The notes: generated from the sequence alone by a model not told the origin. A stretch of 64,000 bases of DNA from Membranihabitans marinus (GCF_021729155.1 NZ_JAJQYA010000020.1:1-64000); one strand, 5' to 3'. Positions 25,403 to 36,072 are shown, counted from the first letter of the stretch. Program-made: numbers and translations.

Positions 25403-28400
25403 TTAAAAATCAATGCTTAATGAGAAAGTATAATTAGCTGTATACGGGGTGAAGGATCGCTCGAAAAATGACCCATCACTCGTCGTACTCCGGAAACTCT
25501 CTGGATTTAAATTGTTGGGTAGTGAGTTGAACAAGTATCCCAAGTTTCTACCACTAACAGACATAGAAAGATTTTGAGCGCCGATTTTTTGGGCAATTGA
25601 TTTTGGAAAGCTAAAACCCAATGAAATATTTCTAAGGGCAATGTATTTGACTTCGTTGAACCAATTGTCATTGATCACGCCCGAACTCCAAGCACTGTTA
25701 AAATAAGTGTATAAACTAGCATGAGTTGGCTCGACGTGACCTGCTTCATAAGCTTCCTGATAAGTCATGCCTCCTACATCGACTTGTTCGCCTGAAGGAC
25801 TGGTGACGATTTGGTTTTCTGCAAATACTCCTTCTGGAATTAAACCGTCATAAAAAGTTTGCCCTTTGATATCTTCGTATTCACTCGTCCAAGTTATCCC
25901 TCCATGTTCGGCATCTCTATTGGCCAATGAAGATTCCAAATATCCATAAGAAGTACCGTATTTATTGGTGTAGGAAGCAATGTGACCTCCATATCTAGCA
26001 TCCAATAAAATAGATAGTGAAAAGTTTTTGTAACGGAAGTTATTGTTCCATGATCCTTCGAAGTCTGGATTTATTTTTCCTACTTCTTGGACTTCGTAAC
26101 TTCTTGTATAATAAGCACCACGTCGATCATCTCTCCATGTTAGAATTTTATTGCCATTGGCGTCCTCTAAAGGTTTGGTGTCCGACATTAAGATGCCGTA
26201 TTCTCCACCCTCATAGGCTACCGAGCCTATTCTGTAGTTTCCATATGTTGGAGTGCCTGCTAGGCTTTTGTATTCTCCTACTTCTTCTCTTAAGTCGGAA
26301 ATGGTTGTAGTATTGTTCCAATAATTAAAAGTGGTTTCCCATTCAAAATCCTTGGTGCTAACCGGAACAACCTTTAGTGAAAGTTCTAAACCTGAATTGG
26401 TTAAAGTTCCAATGTTGGTAAACATGCTACCGAATCCAGTCGCAGAAGGAATGGGGATGGTCCCGATTTGATTGGTAATGGATTCGTCGTAATAGGCCAA
26501 ATCAACGCCCAATCGTCCAGTAAATAGTCTTACATCTAATCCTATTTCCAAAGAGTTTTTAAGCTCTGGTTTGATATTGGGATCCACCAAAGTCGTTGAC
26601 TTATTGTTGGTGTAAGCAAAATTTCCACCATCTAATTCGATTGATCCCAAGCTGTATCCTTTATTGATGGTATATGGTGCAGTATCATTCCCCACTTGTG
26701 CCCAAGATGCTCTCAATTTACCAAATGAAATAATGCTAGGCAAGTCGAAAGTTTCTGTAAATATCCAAGATGCACTTAAGGAGGGATAGAAATATGAATA
26801 ATTTCCACTTCCATCGCTGTATACCAATGCAGAGGACCAGTCGTTTCGACCAGTGATATCTAAATAAAGTTGATCCTTCCAGCCCAAACTGGCCAAGTAA
26901 TATAGTGAGTTGATTTGTTTGGTATTGTTGATCTCCGCTGAAGTTCTTGCTGTTCTCTTTGAATTGCCAATATAGAAGCGACCGGGAACTACCAGACCGC
27001 CATCTGTCCAAGTTCTAGTAAACTGGTTTTCTTGATCCCATATTTCACCACCAACTAAAAGGTTGGTCGTAAGATCTCCGAATTTCTTATTTAAATTCGC
27101 CATCAATTTTCCAGTTCGATTGATGTTTAAGGTGTTTCTCAACTCATAACCTCCACCCTCATTGGCATATCCCTGACCCAAGGTTTTGACTTCATAGAAG
27201 ATGGAATAGTGATTCATGCTGGCTTCGGCAGACACAGAGATCCAATCGGCTAAATCAGCTGTTAATCTTACGATGGGTCTGGTCACTTGTTCTTTTTGAG
27301 TCACATTATTTAGATTATATGAAAACCAAACATTGTTTCCTGGTACATTGCCATATAGATCACCATAGTTGTTGTTTGGAGTCCCTCCATGGCTTGCTTG
27401 ATATACTTCGGCTTGGCTCCATCTTTCGGTATCATACCAGTTCTGCCATGAGCCAGTGGCAAAGTTGGATGCTATATCATTCCATGGGTTTTGTGATTTA
27501 GAGGTAGTGAAGGTAACTGATGCATCTGCGGTTAGCCAATTCGATAGGTTATATGAACCTTTGAATAATAGAGAATTTCTATTAAATTCATTGGTCGGCA
27601 TGACTCCACTTCGTATATTATAGGAATTTGAAAGATAAAAACTTCCTTTGTCACTACTCCCACTTAAAGCAACTCCAGTATTGGAATTTACCCCATTGTC
27701 ATAGGCATCCAGCATGTTGTTGGGATATCCTGTGTATGTTCGTATAGTACCATCGTAATCTTCAATAGGGCGACCATCAAATTTTGGTCCATAGCTTAAT
27801 CCAGCGCCAGGATTCCCAATCTTCGTCAACATTTGCTCTCCATTGACTTCTCTGGTATATACTTGATTGACATCATAGGCATAATAATTGCCATTGGCAT
27901 CTTTTTCTCCATATCCTATATATCCAGCCAAAGTACCCGGTCCGTATTCGTATTGAATATCTGGAGTGGCATATACATTGTCAAATCCCAGAGATTGGGT
28001 GACATTGATACCGAGTCCTTTCTGATTTTTCCCATCTTTATTTTTAATGATAATGGCACCATTGATCCCTCTCGATCCATAAAGTGCCGTTGCAGCAGCC
28101 CCTTTAAGGACAGAAACCGACTCGATGTTGTCGGGATTGAGGTTCTTTAAGATGTTCCCAAAGTCATTGGAACTCGCACTCCAGTCAGCACTGGCATTGG
28201 CTACTCCCGTTTGGATAATTACTCCATCAATTACAAAAATAGGTTGATTGTTGTTGGAGTTTAAAACAGATACCCCACGCAATTGAATTTTGTTAGATCC
28301 AAATAGACCGCCGTCAGAGGCACCAATACTCAGTCCAGCTGCCTTACCCTGTAAGGCTTCTACTGGATTAACCGTATTTTGCAAGCTAATATCTTTACCG

Positions 28401-28807
28401 CCCAGTTCGGTGACGGCATATCCCAAGGCTTTGGCTTCTCGTTTGATACCCAATGCGGTGACCACAACTTCATCTAGAGCTAGCCCAGACTCCAATGTCA
28501 CAGAAACATTGGTATTTGCTTTTACATCCATTTCCAAAGTTTGGTAACCAATGTATGAAACCAAGATTGTCCCACTTTCCGCTTGCAATTTCAAACTGAA
28601 ATTTCCGTCGAAGTCTGTGATTGTTCCGTTATCTGTGCCCTTTTCTAGTACAGTGGCTCCAATAATGGCTTCTCCTGTCGTTGGATCGGTAACCGTTCCA
28701 GTGACATCTTGCGCAATGGCGATATTCCCTACAATCAGTAGGAAAACGCCAATGAAAAGACGATGTTTCCACGCCGTCCAATTTTTAGAGGTTTTGTCTT
28801 TTCTCAT
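25403..28807 (-). CDS. SusC/RagA-family TonB-linked outer-membrane protein
   Basis: This protein has 1134 residues with a signal peptide ending NIAIAQ. The carboxypeptidase-regulatory domain begins VTGTVTDPTTGEAIIGATVL. Then come LDEVVVTALGIKREAKALGY (the SusC-type TALGIKR variant), a plug with IQLRGVSVLNSNNNQPIFVI, and a barrel ending YTFSLSIDF. There is no STN domain. It forms a two-gene unit with the following SusD gene. The divergent sulfatase and glycosidase genes at 29144-33484 suggest a sulfated glycan as substrate, which is inference from position. Confidence 0.93.
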   Translation of the reverse strand: MRKDKTSKNWTAWKHRLFIGVFLLIVGNIAIAQDVTGTVTDPTTGEAIIGATVLEKGTDNGTITDFDGNFSLKLQAESGTILVSYIGYQTLEMDVKANTNVSVTLESGLALDEVVVTALGIKREAKALGYAVTELGGKDISLQNTVNPVEALQGKAAGLSIGASDGGLFGSNKIQLRGVSVLNSNNNQPIFVIDGVIIQTGVANASADWSASSNDFGNILKNLNPDNIESVSVLKGAAATALYGSRGINGAIIIKNKDGKNQKGLGINVTQSLGFDNVYATPDIQYEYGPGTLAGYIGYGEKDANGNYYAYDVNQVYTREVNGEQMLTKIGNPGAGLSYGPKFDGRPIEDYDGTIRTYTGYPNNMLDAYDNGVNSNTGVALSGSSDKGSFYLSNSYNIRSGVMPTNEFNRNSLLFKGSYNLSNWLTADASVTFTTSKSQNPWNDIASNFATGSWQNWYDTERWSQAEVYQASHGGTPNNNYGDLYGNVPGNNVWFSYNLNNVTQKEQVTRPIVRLTADLADWISVSAEASMNHYSIFYEVKTLGQGYANEGGGYELRNTLNINRTGKLMANLNKKFGDLTTNLLVGGEIWDQENQFTRTWTDGGLVVPGRFYIGNSKRTARTSAEINNTKQINSLYYLASLGWKDQLYLDITGRNDWSSALVYSDGSGNYSYFYPSLSASWIFTETFDLPSIISFGKLRASWAQVGNDTAPYTINKGYSLGSIELDGGNFAYTNNKSTTLVDPNIKPELKNSLEIGLDVRLFTGRLGVDLAYYDESITNQIGTIPIPSATGFGSMFTNIGTLTNSGLELSLKVVPVSTKDFEWETTFNYWNNTTTISDLREEVGEYKSLAGTPTYGNYRIGSVAYEGGEYGILMSDTKPLEDANGNKILTWRDDRRGAYYTRSYEVQEVGKINPDFEGSWNNNFRYKNFSLSILLDARYGGHIASYTNKYGTSYGYLESSLANRDAEHGGITWTSEYEDIKGQTFYDGLIPEGVFAENQIVTSPSGEQVDVGGMTYQEAYEAGHVEPTHASLYTYFNSAWSSGVINDNWFNEVKYIALRNISLGFSFPKSIAQKIGAQNLSMSVSGRNLGYLFNSLPNNLNPESFRSTTSDGSFFERSFTPYTANYTFSLSIDF

Positions 28808-29143
28808 TCTTGATGGTGTTTTAGTGTGAATTAATAGAATCCTTTAATGTAAAATCGAATCTTATGATTCTAAGTCTTATTAAAATTGCTTTTAGACTTT
28901 TTAAATATATTACAAAGATGTAAAATAAATTTAAAAATTAAAGAATTGTTAATAATATTTTATCTTTAAGAAGAAATATTTTTGCAAATTTTTGTCACTT
29001 CTAATCATCAATTCTCATACTATTGAGCTGAATAGGAATTGGAGAAATTTTTGCTAGGTATTGTATGAAATGATATTCTATTATTCTTTTGAGATATTGG
29101 AAGAAATGATGGTTAAGTGTTAATATAAACTTATGGATTTGTG
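28808..29143. other. Divergent promoter region between SusC and sulfatase
   Basis: This stretch is about 335 bp and very AT-rich. It must contain the promoters of the leftward SusCD and rightward sulfatase-glycosidase units. I see no convincing operator palindrome and no coding frame. Confidence 0.4.
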
Positions 29144-30550
29144 ATGAATTTCAAATTTTTTATTAGTCTGATCGTGCTGTTCGCCGCAGCATGTCAAAAT
29201 TTACATTCGGTAAAAGAGGACCTAGGATTGGAAAAACCCAATATTGTATTAATCAATGTAGATGATTGGGGGTATATGGATAGTCAACTCTATGGCAGTC
29301 AAGATATCTATACGCCTAATGTAAGTCAATTGTTATCTCGAGGGATGTTGTTTACTCAAGGCTATGCCGCCGCAGCCAATTGTGCACCCAGCAGAGCTTG
29401 TATGCTCTCAGGTCAGTTTCCTACCCGCCATGGTATATATACTGTCGCTTCTTCTGAGCGAGGTCGTAGCGATCAACGGCGATTGATCCCTGTAGAAAAC
29501 AATACGATATTGCCGGACTCCAACTTTACATTGATGGAGGCTCTGAGTACCAATGGATATACATCGGCCATTATAGGGAAATATCACTTGGGAACCAACC
29601 CTTTAACTCAGGGGTTTGATATCAATATTGGTGGAAATCACAAAGGCCACCCTAAATCTTATTTTAGTCCATACCAGAATCCCAATTTACCCGATGGACC
29701 CAGTGGTGAATATTTAACCGATCGCCTCACCTCAGAAGCCATCACATTGTTGGATCAATTGAGTCCGCCTTTTTTTCTCTATCTCCCTTACTATGCCGTT
29801 CATACTCCTCTTCAAGGGAAAAAGGAATTGGTAGACAAATATTTAGCTTTGGGGTTTAACAAAAAAAACGCCCATTATGCCGCAATGGTTGAAAACATGG
29901 ACCACAATATTGGTCGATTATTGTCGGCCTTAGAGTCGTCTCCTAAGTTGGAAAACACTTTGATTATCTTGACTTCAGACAATGGCGGAATTGCAGAAGT
30001 CCACAGTCAATCGCCTTTGCGTGCGGGTAAGGGGTCTTATTATGAGGGTGGGGTTCGCGTTCCACTATTATTTTCGTGGCCTGGAAAAATACCAGAAAAC
30101 ACAATATCTGATCAAACCGTCAGTCAGTTGGATCTTTATCCCACAATTGTTAATTTAGCTAAGTTGACTCTGCCAAATAATAAAATTTTAGATGGTCAAG
30201 ACATAAGTCCCATACTGCTCGGACAATCTATGACGTTGGATAGAGGGTTGTTTTGGCATTTTCCCATTTATTTAGAGGCGTATGCAGGAAGGGAAGATGA
30301 AGCTAGAGATACTTTGTTTCGGACAAGACCGGGGACGACTATGAGATGGGGGGACTGGAAACTTCATCGATATTATGAATACGATGAATATGAGTTGTAC
30401 AATTTAAAGTCAGATCCAGGAGAGAGAAATAATTTAATCGATCTCGAAAAAGAGGTGGGACAAAAACTCAAAAATAAAATGCAAGCTTGGTTGACGACTT
30501 ATGATGCTCCGCTACCTAAAGAATTGAATCCAGATTATGTGACTCATTGA
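29144..30550 (+). CDS. Sulfatase lipoprotein (fGly type)
   Basis: ATG 29144 is preferred over the GTG three bases upstream. The protein has 468 residues with lipobox LFAAAC (Cys17). The sulfatase core begins PNIVLINVDDWGY with the metal Asp pair. The signature CAPSRACMLSGQ carries the Cys at residue 80 that is oxidised to formylglycine. GKYHLG and TSDNGG complete the active site. It removes sulfate esters, probably from a polysaccharide, in the periplasm or on the surface. An anaerobic-type sulfatase maturase or other fGly-generating enzyme must be encoded elsewhere, since none is in the window. It is followed 54 nt later by a glycosidase-like gene. Confidence 0.92.
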   Translation: MNFKFFISLIVLFAAACQNLHSVKEDLGLEKPNIVLINVDDWGYMDSQLYGSQDIYTPNVSQLLSRGMLFTQGYAAAANCAPSRACMLSGQFPTRHGIYTVASSERGRSDQRRLIPVENNTILPDSNFTLMEALSTNGYTSAIIGKYHLGTNPLTQGFDINIGGNHKGHPKSYFSPYQNPNLPDGPSGEYLTDRLTSEAITLLDQLSPPFFLYLPYYAVHTPLQGKKELVDKYLALGFNKKNAHYAAMVENMDHNIGRLLSALESSPKLENTLIILTSDNGGIAEVHSQSPLRAGKGSYYEGGVRVPLLFSWPGKIPENTISDQTVSQLDLYPTIVNLAKLTLPNNKILDGQDISPILLGQSMTLDRGLFWHFPIYLEAYAGREDEARDTLFRTRPGTTMRWGDWKLHRYYEYDEYELYNLKSDPGERNNLIDLEKEVGQKLKNKMQAWLTTYDAPLPKELNPDYVTH

Positions 30551-30604
30551 TTTTGTAGTAAATTGGAGTACTTTTGTATTATTATAAATGATAGAACAAT
30601 AATT

Positions 30605-33484
30605 ATGTTTGATAGAAAATATCTTAGATTAATTATCCCTTTTGGAATGATCTTACTGGGCTTTGTGCCAGGGCAGATTGAGGCTCAATATTTAAACTCT
30701 TTGCCCGAATATGATCCAGAAAAAGTAATTGTTAAAAAGGATTGGTTGATTGATTCCATTGAACAAAAGGCCAGCTTGTATGCCGATGGTAGCAATATGG
30801 TGATGACCAATGGATTGATTTCGCGAATTTTTTCTATCAATCAAGATGCAACCACTATAGGATTAGATAATTTAATGAATGGAGAATCGATGTTGCGATC
30901 CATTCGTCCTGAAGGCGAATTGGTAGTCGATGGGATTACCGTTCCCATTGGAGGTCTGCTGGGTCAACCCGTACACAACTATTTACTTCCTGAGTGGATC
31001 CCTTATTTGCATAAAAATCCTGCAGCTTTTCACTTGATAGGATTTGAAACTACGGCTACTATGCCGAGATTTGAATGGAAAAAACGGCCGGAATGGATGC
31101 CCAAAGACATCGCTTGGCCAGCTCCAGGTGTGGCTTTAGATCTTATTTATCAAGCACAAGATGATTTAATTGAGAGTTTGATCAAACGCAAATCGACGGA
31201 CGCCGGTAGAGAATTGATATTTTATGATCCCATTGATACCTTGGATGAAAACTGGACTTTACATGTCTCCGAAAGTTATGAAGGCAATGCCATTTCTAAT
31301 GAAGACACTGCTGGAGAGATTTTGGCTATGCCCAATCAAAGTGTATTTGCTGAACTCAGGAATCCCAAAGGTTCCGATGTGTGGATCGTAAAAATATATC
31401 CCGGTACAGATCAATCAACATCTTGGGGGCCTGGTATTGCATTGCTCGGTAATCGAGTACCTATTCTCAAATTTAATATTAGAACCGCTGACCATACCTT
31501 TGGATATTATGACGGCAACGAAGAGCATCAGATTGGAAGTTGGGAGGGTAGCGAGCCTATTTGGTTGCGTATCGAAAGTAAAGATGACTATTTTCAATTG
31601 TCCTATAGTAGGAATGGAGAATCTTACAATCAATTGCGCAATGTAGCACCGAGACACAATGGTTTAATTCGAAAAATACGTATTGGAAAAACCGATGGTG
31701 AAGCCGGAGCCTTGGATGAAAAAGTAGAAGAAGATGTTGAGCAAGATAGTTTGTTACTGGGAAGGTCCCATATCAAAGACTTTAGAATACTGGGAGAAAT
31801 CAGTGTCCAGACTAGAGCAGAAATGGAAGCTAAATACGAATTTCTTAAAAATTTAACCGTCAAAGTACACTATGAAATATACGATGGGATTCCCATGTAT
31901 TCCAAATGGATAAGTGTAGAGAATACTGGGGACAAGGCAGTGACAATAGAGCACTTTAAGAGTGAGATGTTGGCTTTGACTGAGCCAGAAAGCTCTGTAG
32001 ATAACAAAGAACAATGGTTGTTGCCCAATATTACGGTGGAATCTGATTATCGATTTGGTGGGATGTCCAATGAAAATGTATTCGAAACCAGTGTGGCTTG
32101 GAATGAAGATCCCCTATATACAACTCAGGTTAATTATACCAAGAAAATGCCTACGCTGTTAGAGGTTTATCCGAAAATGGGGCCACAAAAAGTATTGCAG
32201 CCCAATGAGAAGTTTACCAGTTACCGGGTTTGGGAATTGTTTCACAAGGACAGAGATCGCGAAAGAAATGGGTTGGCATTGAGGAGATTGTATAGATCTC
32301 AAGCCCCTTGGGTAACGGAAAATCCGATCTTAATGCATGTGAGAAATGCCGATGATGCTTCCGTGAAAATGGCCATCGATCAATGTGCTGAAGTGGGTTT
32401 TGAAATGGTTATTATGACTTTTGGAAGTGGGTTTTCTATCGAAGATACCAGTGAGCAAAATATGTTGCGCATGATGTCACTTACCGATTATGCTCATAGC
32501 AAGGGGATCGCCTTGGGTGGATATTCCTTGTTGGCGAGTCGGTCCATCGATGCTGCCAACGATGTAGTTATGCCGGCAGGTCAGACTCCAAGATTTAATC
32601 AGTCTCCTTGCTTGGGTAGTAAATGGGGGGAAGAATATTTCAATAAAATTTATAATTTCTTTGGGGTGACATCTCAAGATGTATTAGAGCACGACGGCAG
32701 TTATCCCGGAGATGTGTGCGCTTCACAGGATCATCCCGGTCATCGTGGATTGGAAGATTCTCAATGGGAGCAATACGAAAAAATAAGTGAATTTTATAAA
32801 TGGTGTCGCGCCAATGCCATTTATCTCAATGTGCCCGACTTTTACTTTATGAATGGGAGCAATAAGACAGGTATGGGGTATCGCGAGACCAACTGGTCCT
32901 TGCCAAGGGAGCAACAAGAAATTATCGAACGTCAAAATATATACGATGGGACCTGGGAGAAGACTCCTTCTATGGGTTGGATGTTTGTTCCATTGGTTGA
33001 ATATCACGGGGGTGGAGAAGCCGCTACGATTGAACCACTTCACGAACATTTGGATCACTACGATAGACGGATGGCCAACCTATTTGGTGCCGGAGTCCAG
33101 GCTTGTTATCGTGGACCTCAGTTGTATGATTCTATTACCACCAAAGCCGTGGTTCAGAAATGGGTAAATTTTTATAAGGACCATAGAGAAGTATTGGACA
33201 GTGATATTATCCATATTCGACGTGCCGACGGAAAAGATTATGATGGAATACTACACGTCAATCCTTATGGGGAAGAGAAAGGCCTAGTAATGGTGTACAA
33301 TCCATTGGAGCAGCCCATTCGCAAAACCATTAAGGTCAATGCTTACTATACGGGATTGGATGATGTGGTAAATGTAACTGAGGATGATGGAGAGACCTAT
33401 GAGCTTTCCTTGGATCGATCTTATAATTTGGAGTTGCCTATCGATATTCCAGCTAGGGGGTATCAATGGTTTATTTTGAAATAA
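30605..33484 (+). CDS. Large exported glycoside-hydrolase-like protein with an inserted beta-sandwich module
   Basis: The start at ATG 30605 gives a signal peptide (MFDRKYLRLIIPFGMILLGF, ending IEAQ) and 959 residues. The N-terminal super-sandwich-like domain is interrupted at about residues 204-371 by a concanavalin/DUF1349-like module (FYDPIDTLDENWTLHVSES, then GSEPIWLRIESKDDYFQLSY). A TIM-barrel region follows (EMVIMTFGSGFSIEDTSEQN, VLEHDGSYPGDVCAS) and a C-terminal beta domain. The layout is like alpha-galactosidase-type GH36/GH27 relatives; Asp in EHDGSYPGD is a candidate catalytic residue. I cannot name the GH family. Co-transcription with the sulfatase suggests joint action on a sulfated glycan. 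Confidence 0.6.
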   Translation: MFDRKYLRLIIPFGMILLGFVPGQIEAQYLNSLPEYDPEKVIVKKDWLIDSIEQKASLYADGSNMVMTNGLISRIFSINQDATTIGLDNLMNGESMLRSIRPEGELVVDGITVPIGGLLGQPVHNYLLPEWIPYLHKNPAAFHLIGFETTATMPRFEWKKRPEWMPKDIAWPAPGVALDLIYQAQDDLIESLIKRKSTDAGRELIFYDPIDTLDENWTLHVSESYEGNAISNEDTAGEILAMPNQSVFAELRNPKGSDVWIVKIYPGTDQSTSWGPGIALLGNRVPILKFNIRTADHTFGYYDGNEEHQIGSWEGSEPIWLRIESKDDYFQLSYSRNGESYNQLRNVAPRHNGLIRKIRIGKTDGEAGALDEKVEEDVEQDSLLLGRSHIKDFRILGEISVQTRAEMEAKYEFLKNLTVKVHYEIYDGIPMYSKWISVENTGDKAVTIEHFKSEMLALTEPESSVDNKEQWLLPNITVESDYRFGGMSNENVFETSVAWNEDPLYTTQVNYTKKMPTLLEVYPKMGPQKVLQPNEKFTSYRVWELFHKDRDRERNGLALRRLYRSQAPWVTENPILMHVRNADDASVKMAIDQCAEVGFEMVIMTFGSGFSIEDTSEQNMLRMMSLTDYAHSKGIALGGYSLLASRSIDAANDVVMPAGQTPRFNQSPCLGSKWGEEYFNKIYNFFGVTSQDVLEHDGSYPGDVCASQDHPGHRGLEDSQWEQYEKISEFYKWCRANAIYLNVPDFYFMNGSNKTGMGYRETNWSLPREQQEIIERQNIYDGTWEKTPSMGWMFVPLVEYHGGGEAATIEPLHEHLDHYDRRMANLFGAGVQACYRGPQLYDSITTKAVVQKWVNFYKDHREVLDSDIIHIRRADGKDYDGILHVNPYGEEKGLVMVYNPLEQPIRKTIKVNAYYTGLDDVVNVTEDDGETYELSLDRSYNLELPIDIPARGYQWFILK

Positions 33485-33569
33485 TCATTCGTGAATTGTT
33501 TTTGTCTTGAGTCGTTCATTTGATTCAAAGACTAGATTTATTATAGAATAAAAATGAAATCTTTTTTCG

Positions 33570-34466
33570 ATGGAACGACGAACATTTCTTCAAACTTCAG
33601 TAGCTGTATTGACCTTGTTGCCTCATCCAGTGTTGAAAGCTTTGCCTAGGCCTTCGGGATTGCGATTTGGTATGATTACGGATTTGCATTATGCCGATCG
33701 TCCAACTACTGAGGGAGGGTCGAGGTATTATCGACAGTCTCTGGGTAAGTTGCGTGAAGCGGTAGATTTAATGAATGGCAAACGCCTTCATTTTATGATC
33801 GAATTGGGTGACCTTAAGGACCAAAGTGCACAACCCAGCGAAGAAGAAACTCTTCATTTTCTTAAAACAATAGAGTCTGAATATGCACAGTTTAATGGCC
33901 CTAGGCATTATGTGTTGGGCAACCACGATCACGACAGTATTAGCAAAGAGCAGTTTTTGCAACATATTCAGACCGGGACAGACATTGAAGCCAAAAACTA
34001 TTATTCTTTTACCAAAAATGGCTATCACTGCATTATTCTAGATTCCAATTACAGTTCCGATGGCAGGCCCTATGATAAAGGCGATTTTGATTGGACCGAT
34101 GCCTTTATACCTCAAGAACAAACCGACTGGTTGCGTGAAGCCCTCAGTAATACAGAATTGCCCGCATTGGTATTTGTACATCATCGATTAGATAATTTGG
34201 GTGAGCTAGCTAAAATGGGGCCTTCGAATTCGGAAGCCGTCCGTCAGATATTAGAAGAATCAAGGAAGGTGTTGGCAGTATTTCAGGGCCATCATCACGC
34301 TGGGGGACTTCAGACCATTAACAATATTCACTATTATACCCTCAAAGCCGTGGTGGAAGGGGATGGACTGGAAAACAATAATTATGCTATTGTAGAAGTC
34401 GATGCGGATGAAGAAATCAAAATAAAGGGGTATCGTAAGACCGATTCTACCGTCCTAGGATCTTGA
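33570..34466 (+). CDS. Exported metallophosphatase, ADP-ribose/CDP-alcohol pyrophosphatase type
   Basis: This protein has 298 residues with a Tat-like leader MERRTFLQTSVAVLTLL. The calcineurin-fold motifs are intact: ITDLHYAD (Asp38, His40), ELGDLKD (Asp81), LGNHDHD (Asn118, His119), VHHR and QGHHH. The sequence style (RFGMITDLHYAD, LREAVDLMN, LGNHD) fits the ADPRibase-Mn group, which hydrolyses phosphoanhydride bonds. It is downstream of the glycosidase gene by 85 nt and may be part of that unit or a separate phosphatase pair with the PhoX gene. Confidence 0.82.
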   Translation: MERRTFLQTSVAVLTLLPHPVLKALPRPSGLRFGMITDLHYADRPTTEGGSRYYRQSLGKLREAVDLMNGKRLHFMIELGDLKDQSAQPSEEETLHFLKTIESEYAQFNGPRHYVLGNHDHDSISKEQFLQHIQTGTDIEAKNYYSFTKNGYHCIILDSNYSSDGRPYDKGDFDWTDAFIPQEQTDWLREALSNTELPALVFVHHRLDNLGELAKMGPSNSEAVRQILEESRKVLAVFQGHHHAGGLQTINNIHYYTLKAVVEGDGLENNNYAIVEVDADEEIKIKGYRKTDSTVLGS

Positions 34467-34669
34467 TCTCAGAGGGATTGATATGAAATCTTGGTTAAGC
34501 TTGTGGTATATGAGGCAATGTCTGCTCTGTCTTTGTTATTTTAGCTTGGGTTAAATGATTGACTTACATTTTTGGGAATATTAAGAAATGAGTGGGCCGA
34601 TCTAGAACTTTGATATATGAGCTAAGTTATTGGTTCAATCCCTTAGAATAAATAGATAAAATATATAAT

Positions 34670-36049
34670 ATGAGAACTCGAAGAAATTTCATGAAACATG
34701 CCGGAGTGATCAGCATGGGTTTTATGGGACTACATCATCATGCATTTGGGATGATGAAGCCTAGCGGAAAGGCAGGTTATGGTCCTTTGTATAAAGATGT
34801 AGACAATATTTTGGAATTGCCTAAAGGCTTTACCTATAAAATTATCTCGCGCAAAGGGACAAAAATGACAGACGGTTTTCTAGTTCCTGGCGCTGCAGAT
34901 GGTATGGCTACTTTTAAGGAAAATGGCAAGGTGATTATTGTGAGAAATCACGAACTTTCTCCAGGAGATCTTGAGCAAAGCCCTTATGGAGAAAACAAAG
35001 AATTGTTATCCAAAATTGATAAGGATCTCATATATGATTTTGGTCGAGGTAAAAAGATTGGTGTTGGAGGTACGTCTAACTTGGTTTTCAACGAGAAGAA
35101 AATGGAAGTGGAACGGGAATTTTTAAGTCTTACCGGTACTTATAGAAACTGTGCCGGTGGTCCTACTCCTTGGGGAACCTGGATTACCTGTGAAGAGACT
35201 ACGGCCAGAGCGGATAATTTTTTAGAAAAAGATCACGGTTACAACTTTGAGGTTAAGGCTTCTTCCACCATGGGGGTACAACAGCCTATGCCATTGAAAG
35301 CTATGGGGCGATTTTCTCACGAAGCAGTAGCTGTAGATCCCAAAACCGGAATTGTTTATCAGACAGAGGACGATTCCGAGGGATTGATCTATCGTTTTAT
35401 TCCCGAAAAGTATGGGGATATGACAAAGGGGAAGCTACAGGTGTTGGCTATTAAAGACAAACCTTCATTTGATACTAGAAACTGGAAGAAATTAAATACT
35501 GAACCCTTTCCATTAAATAAAGCTTGGGCAGTAGAATGGTTGGATATCGACGATATCGAATCTCCAGAAAGTGACATCAATCATCGGGGTTTCGAAAATG
35601 GAGCGGCTCGTTTTGCCCGTGGAGAAGGGATGTGGTATGGCAGTGGAGAGATTTATTTCGCTTGTACCAATGGAGGTAAAGAAAACAACGGTCAAATATT
35701 TAAATATATCCCCAGTAAGCACGAGGCGGAAGCTGGAGAGGATAAGGAGCCTGGTACATTGGAATTGTTTATCGAGTCTCATGATTCCAAGCTTATGCAA
35801 TTTGCCGACAATTTGACCATTGCACCATGGGGAGACGTTGTGGTTGCTGAGGATAAAAGTGATCCGAGATTGGTTGGGATTACTCCGGAAGGGGAAATGT
35901 ATCATATCGCCAAAAATATTGGTTATAAATCGGAGTTTGCAGGGGTGTGTTTTTCTCCCTCGGGTGACACTCTTTTCGTTAATATTCAAAGCCCAGGATT
36001 GACTTTGGCCATCCAAGGTCCATGGGGAAAAGGTAGAAATTCACTTTAA
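34670..36049 (+). CDS. PhoX/DUF839-family phosphatase-like protein with Tat signal
   Basis: This protein has 459 residues with a clear Tat motif RTRRNFMKHAGVISMGFMG. Beta-propeller blocks typical of DUF839/PhoX are present: LPKGFTYKIIS, GMATFKENGKVIIVRNHELS, NCAGGPTPWGTWITCEET, GRFSHEAVAVDPKTGIVYQT, and EGMWYGSGEIYFACTNGG. PhoX enzymes are calcium/iron alkaline phosphatases exported folded, which fits the Glu-rich metal sites here. Many DUF839 proteins have no tested activity, so phosphatase function is probable rather than shown. A hairpin terminator follows at 36073. Confidence 0.82.
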   Translation: MRTRRNFMKHAGVISMGFMGLHHHAFGMMKPSGKAGYGPLYKDVDNILELPKGFTYKIISRKGTKMTDGFLVPGAADGMATFKENGKVIIVRNHELSPGDLEQSPYGENKELLSKIDKDLIYDFGRGKKIGVGGTSNLVFNEKKMEVEREFLSLTGTYRNCAGGPTPWGTWITCEETTARADNFLEKDHGYNFEVKASSTMGVQQPMPLKAMGRFSHEAVAVDPKTGIVYQTEDDSEGLIYRFIPEKYGDMTKGKLQVLAIKDKPSFDTRNWKKLNTEPFPLNKAWAVEWLDIDDIESPESDINHRGFENGAARFARGEGMWYGSGEIYFACTNGGKENNGQIFKYIPSKHEAEAGEDKEPGTLELFIESHDSKLMQFADNLTIAPWGDVVVAEDKSDPRLVGITPEGEMYHIAKNIGYKSEFAGVCFSPSGDTLFVNIQSPGLTLAIQGPWGKGRNSL

Positions 36050-36072
36050 TGCGAATTTTTTAAAGATATGTT

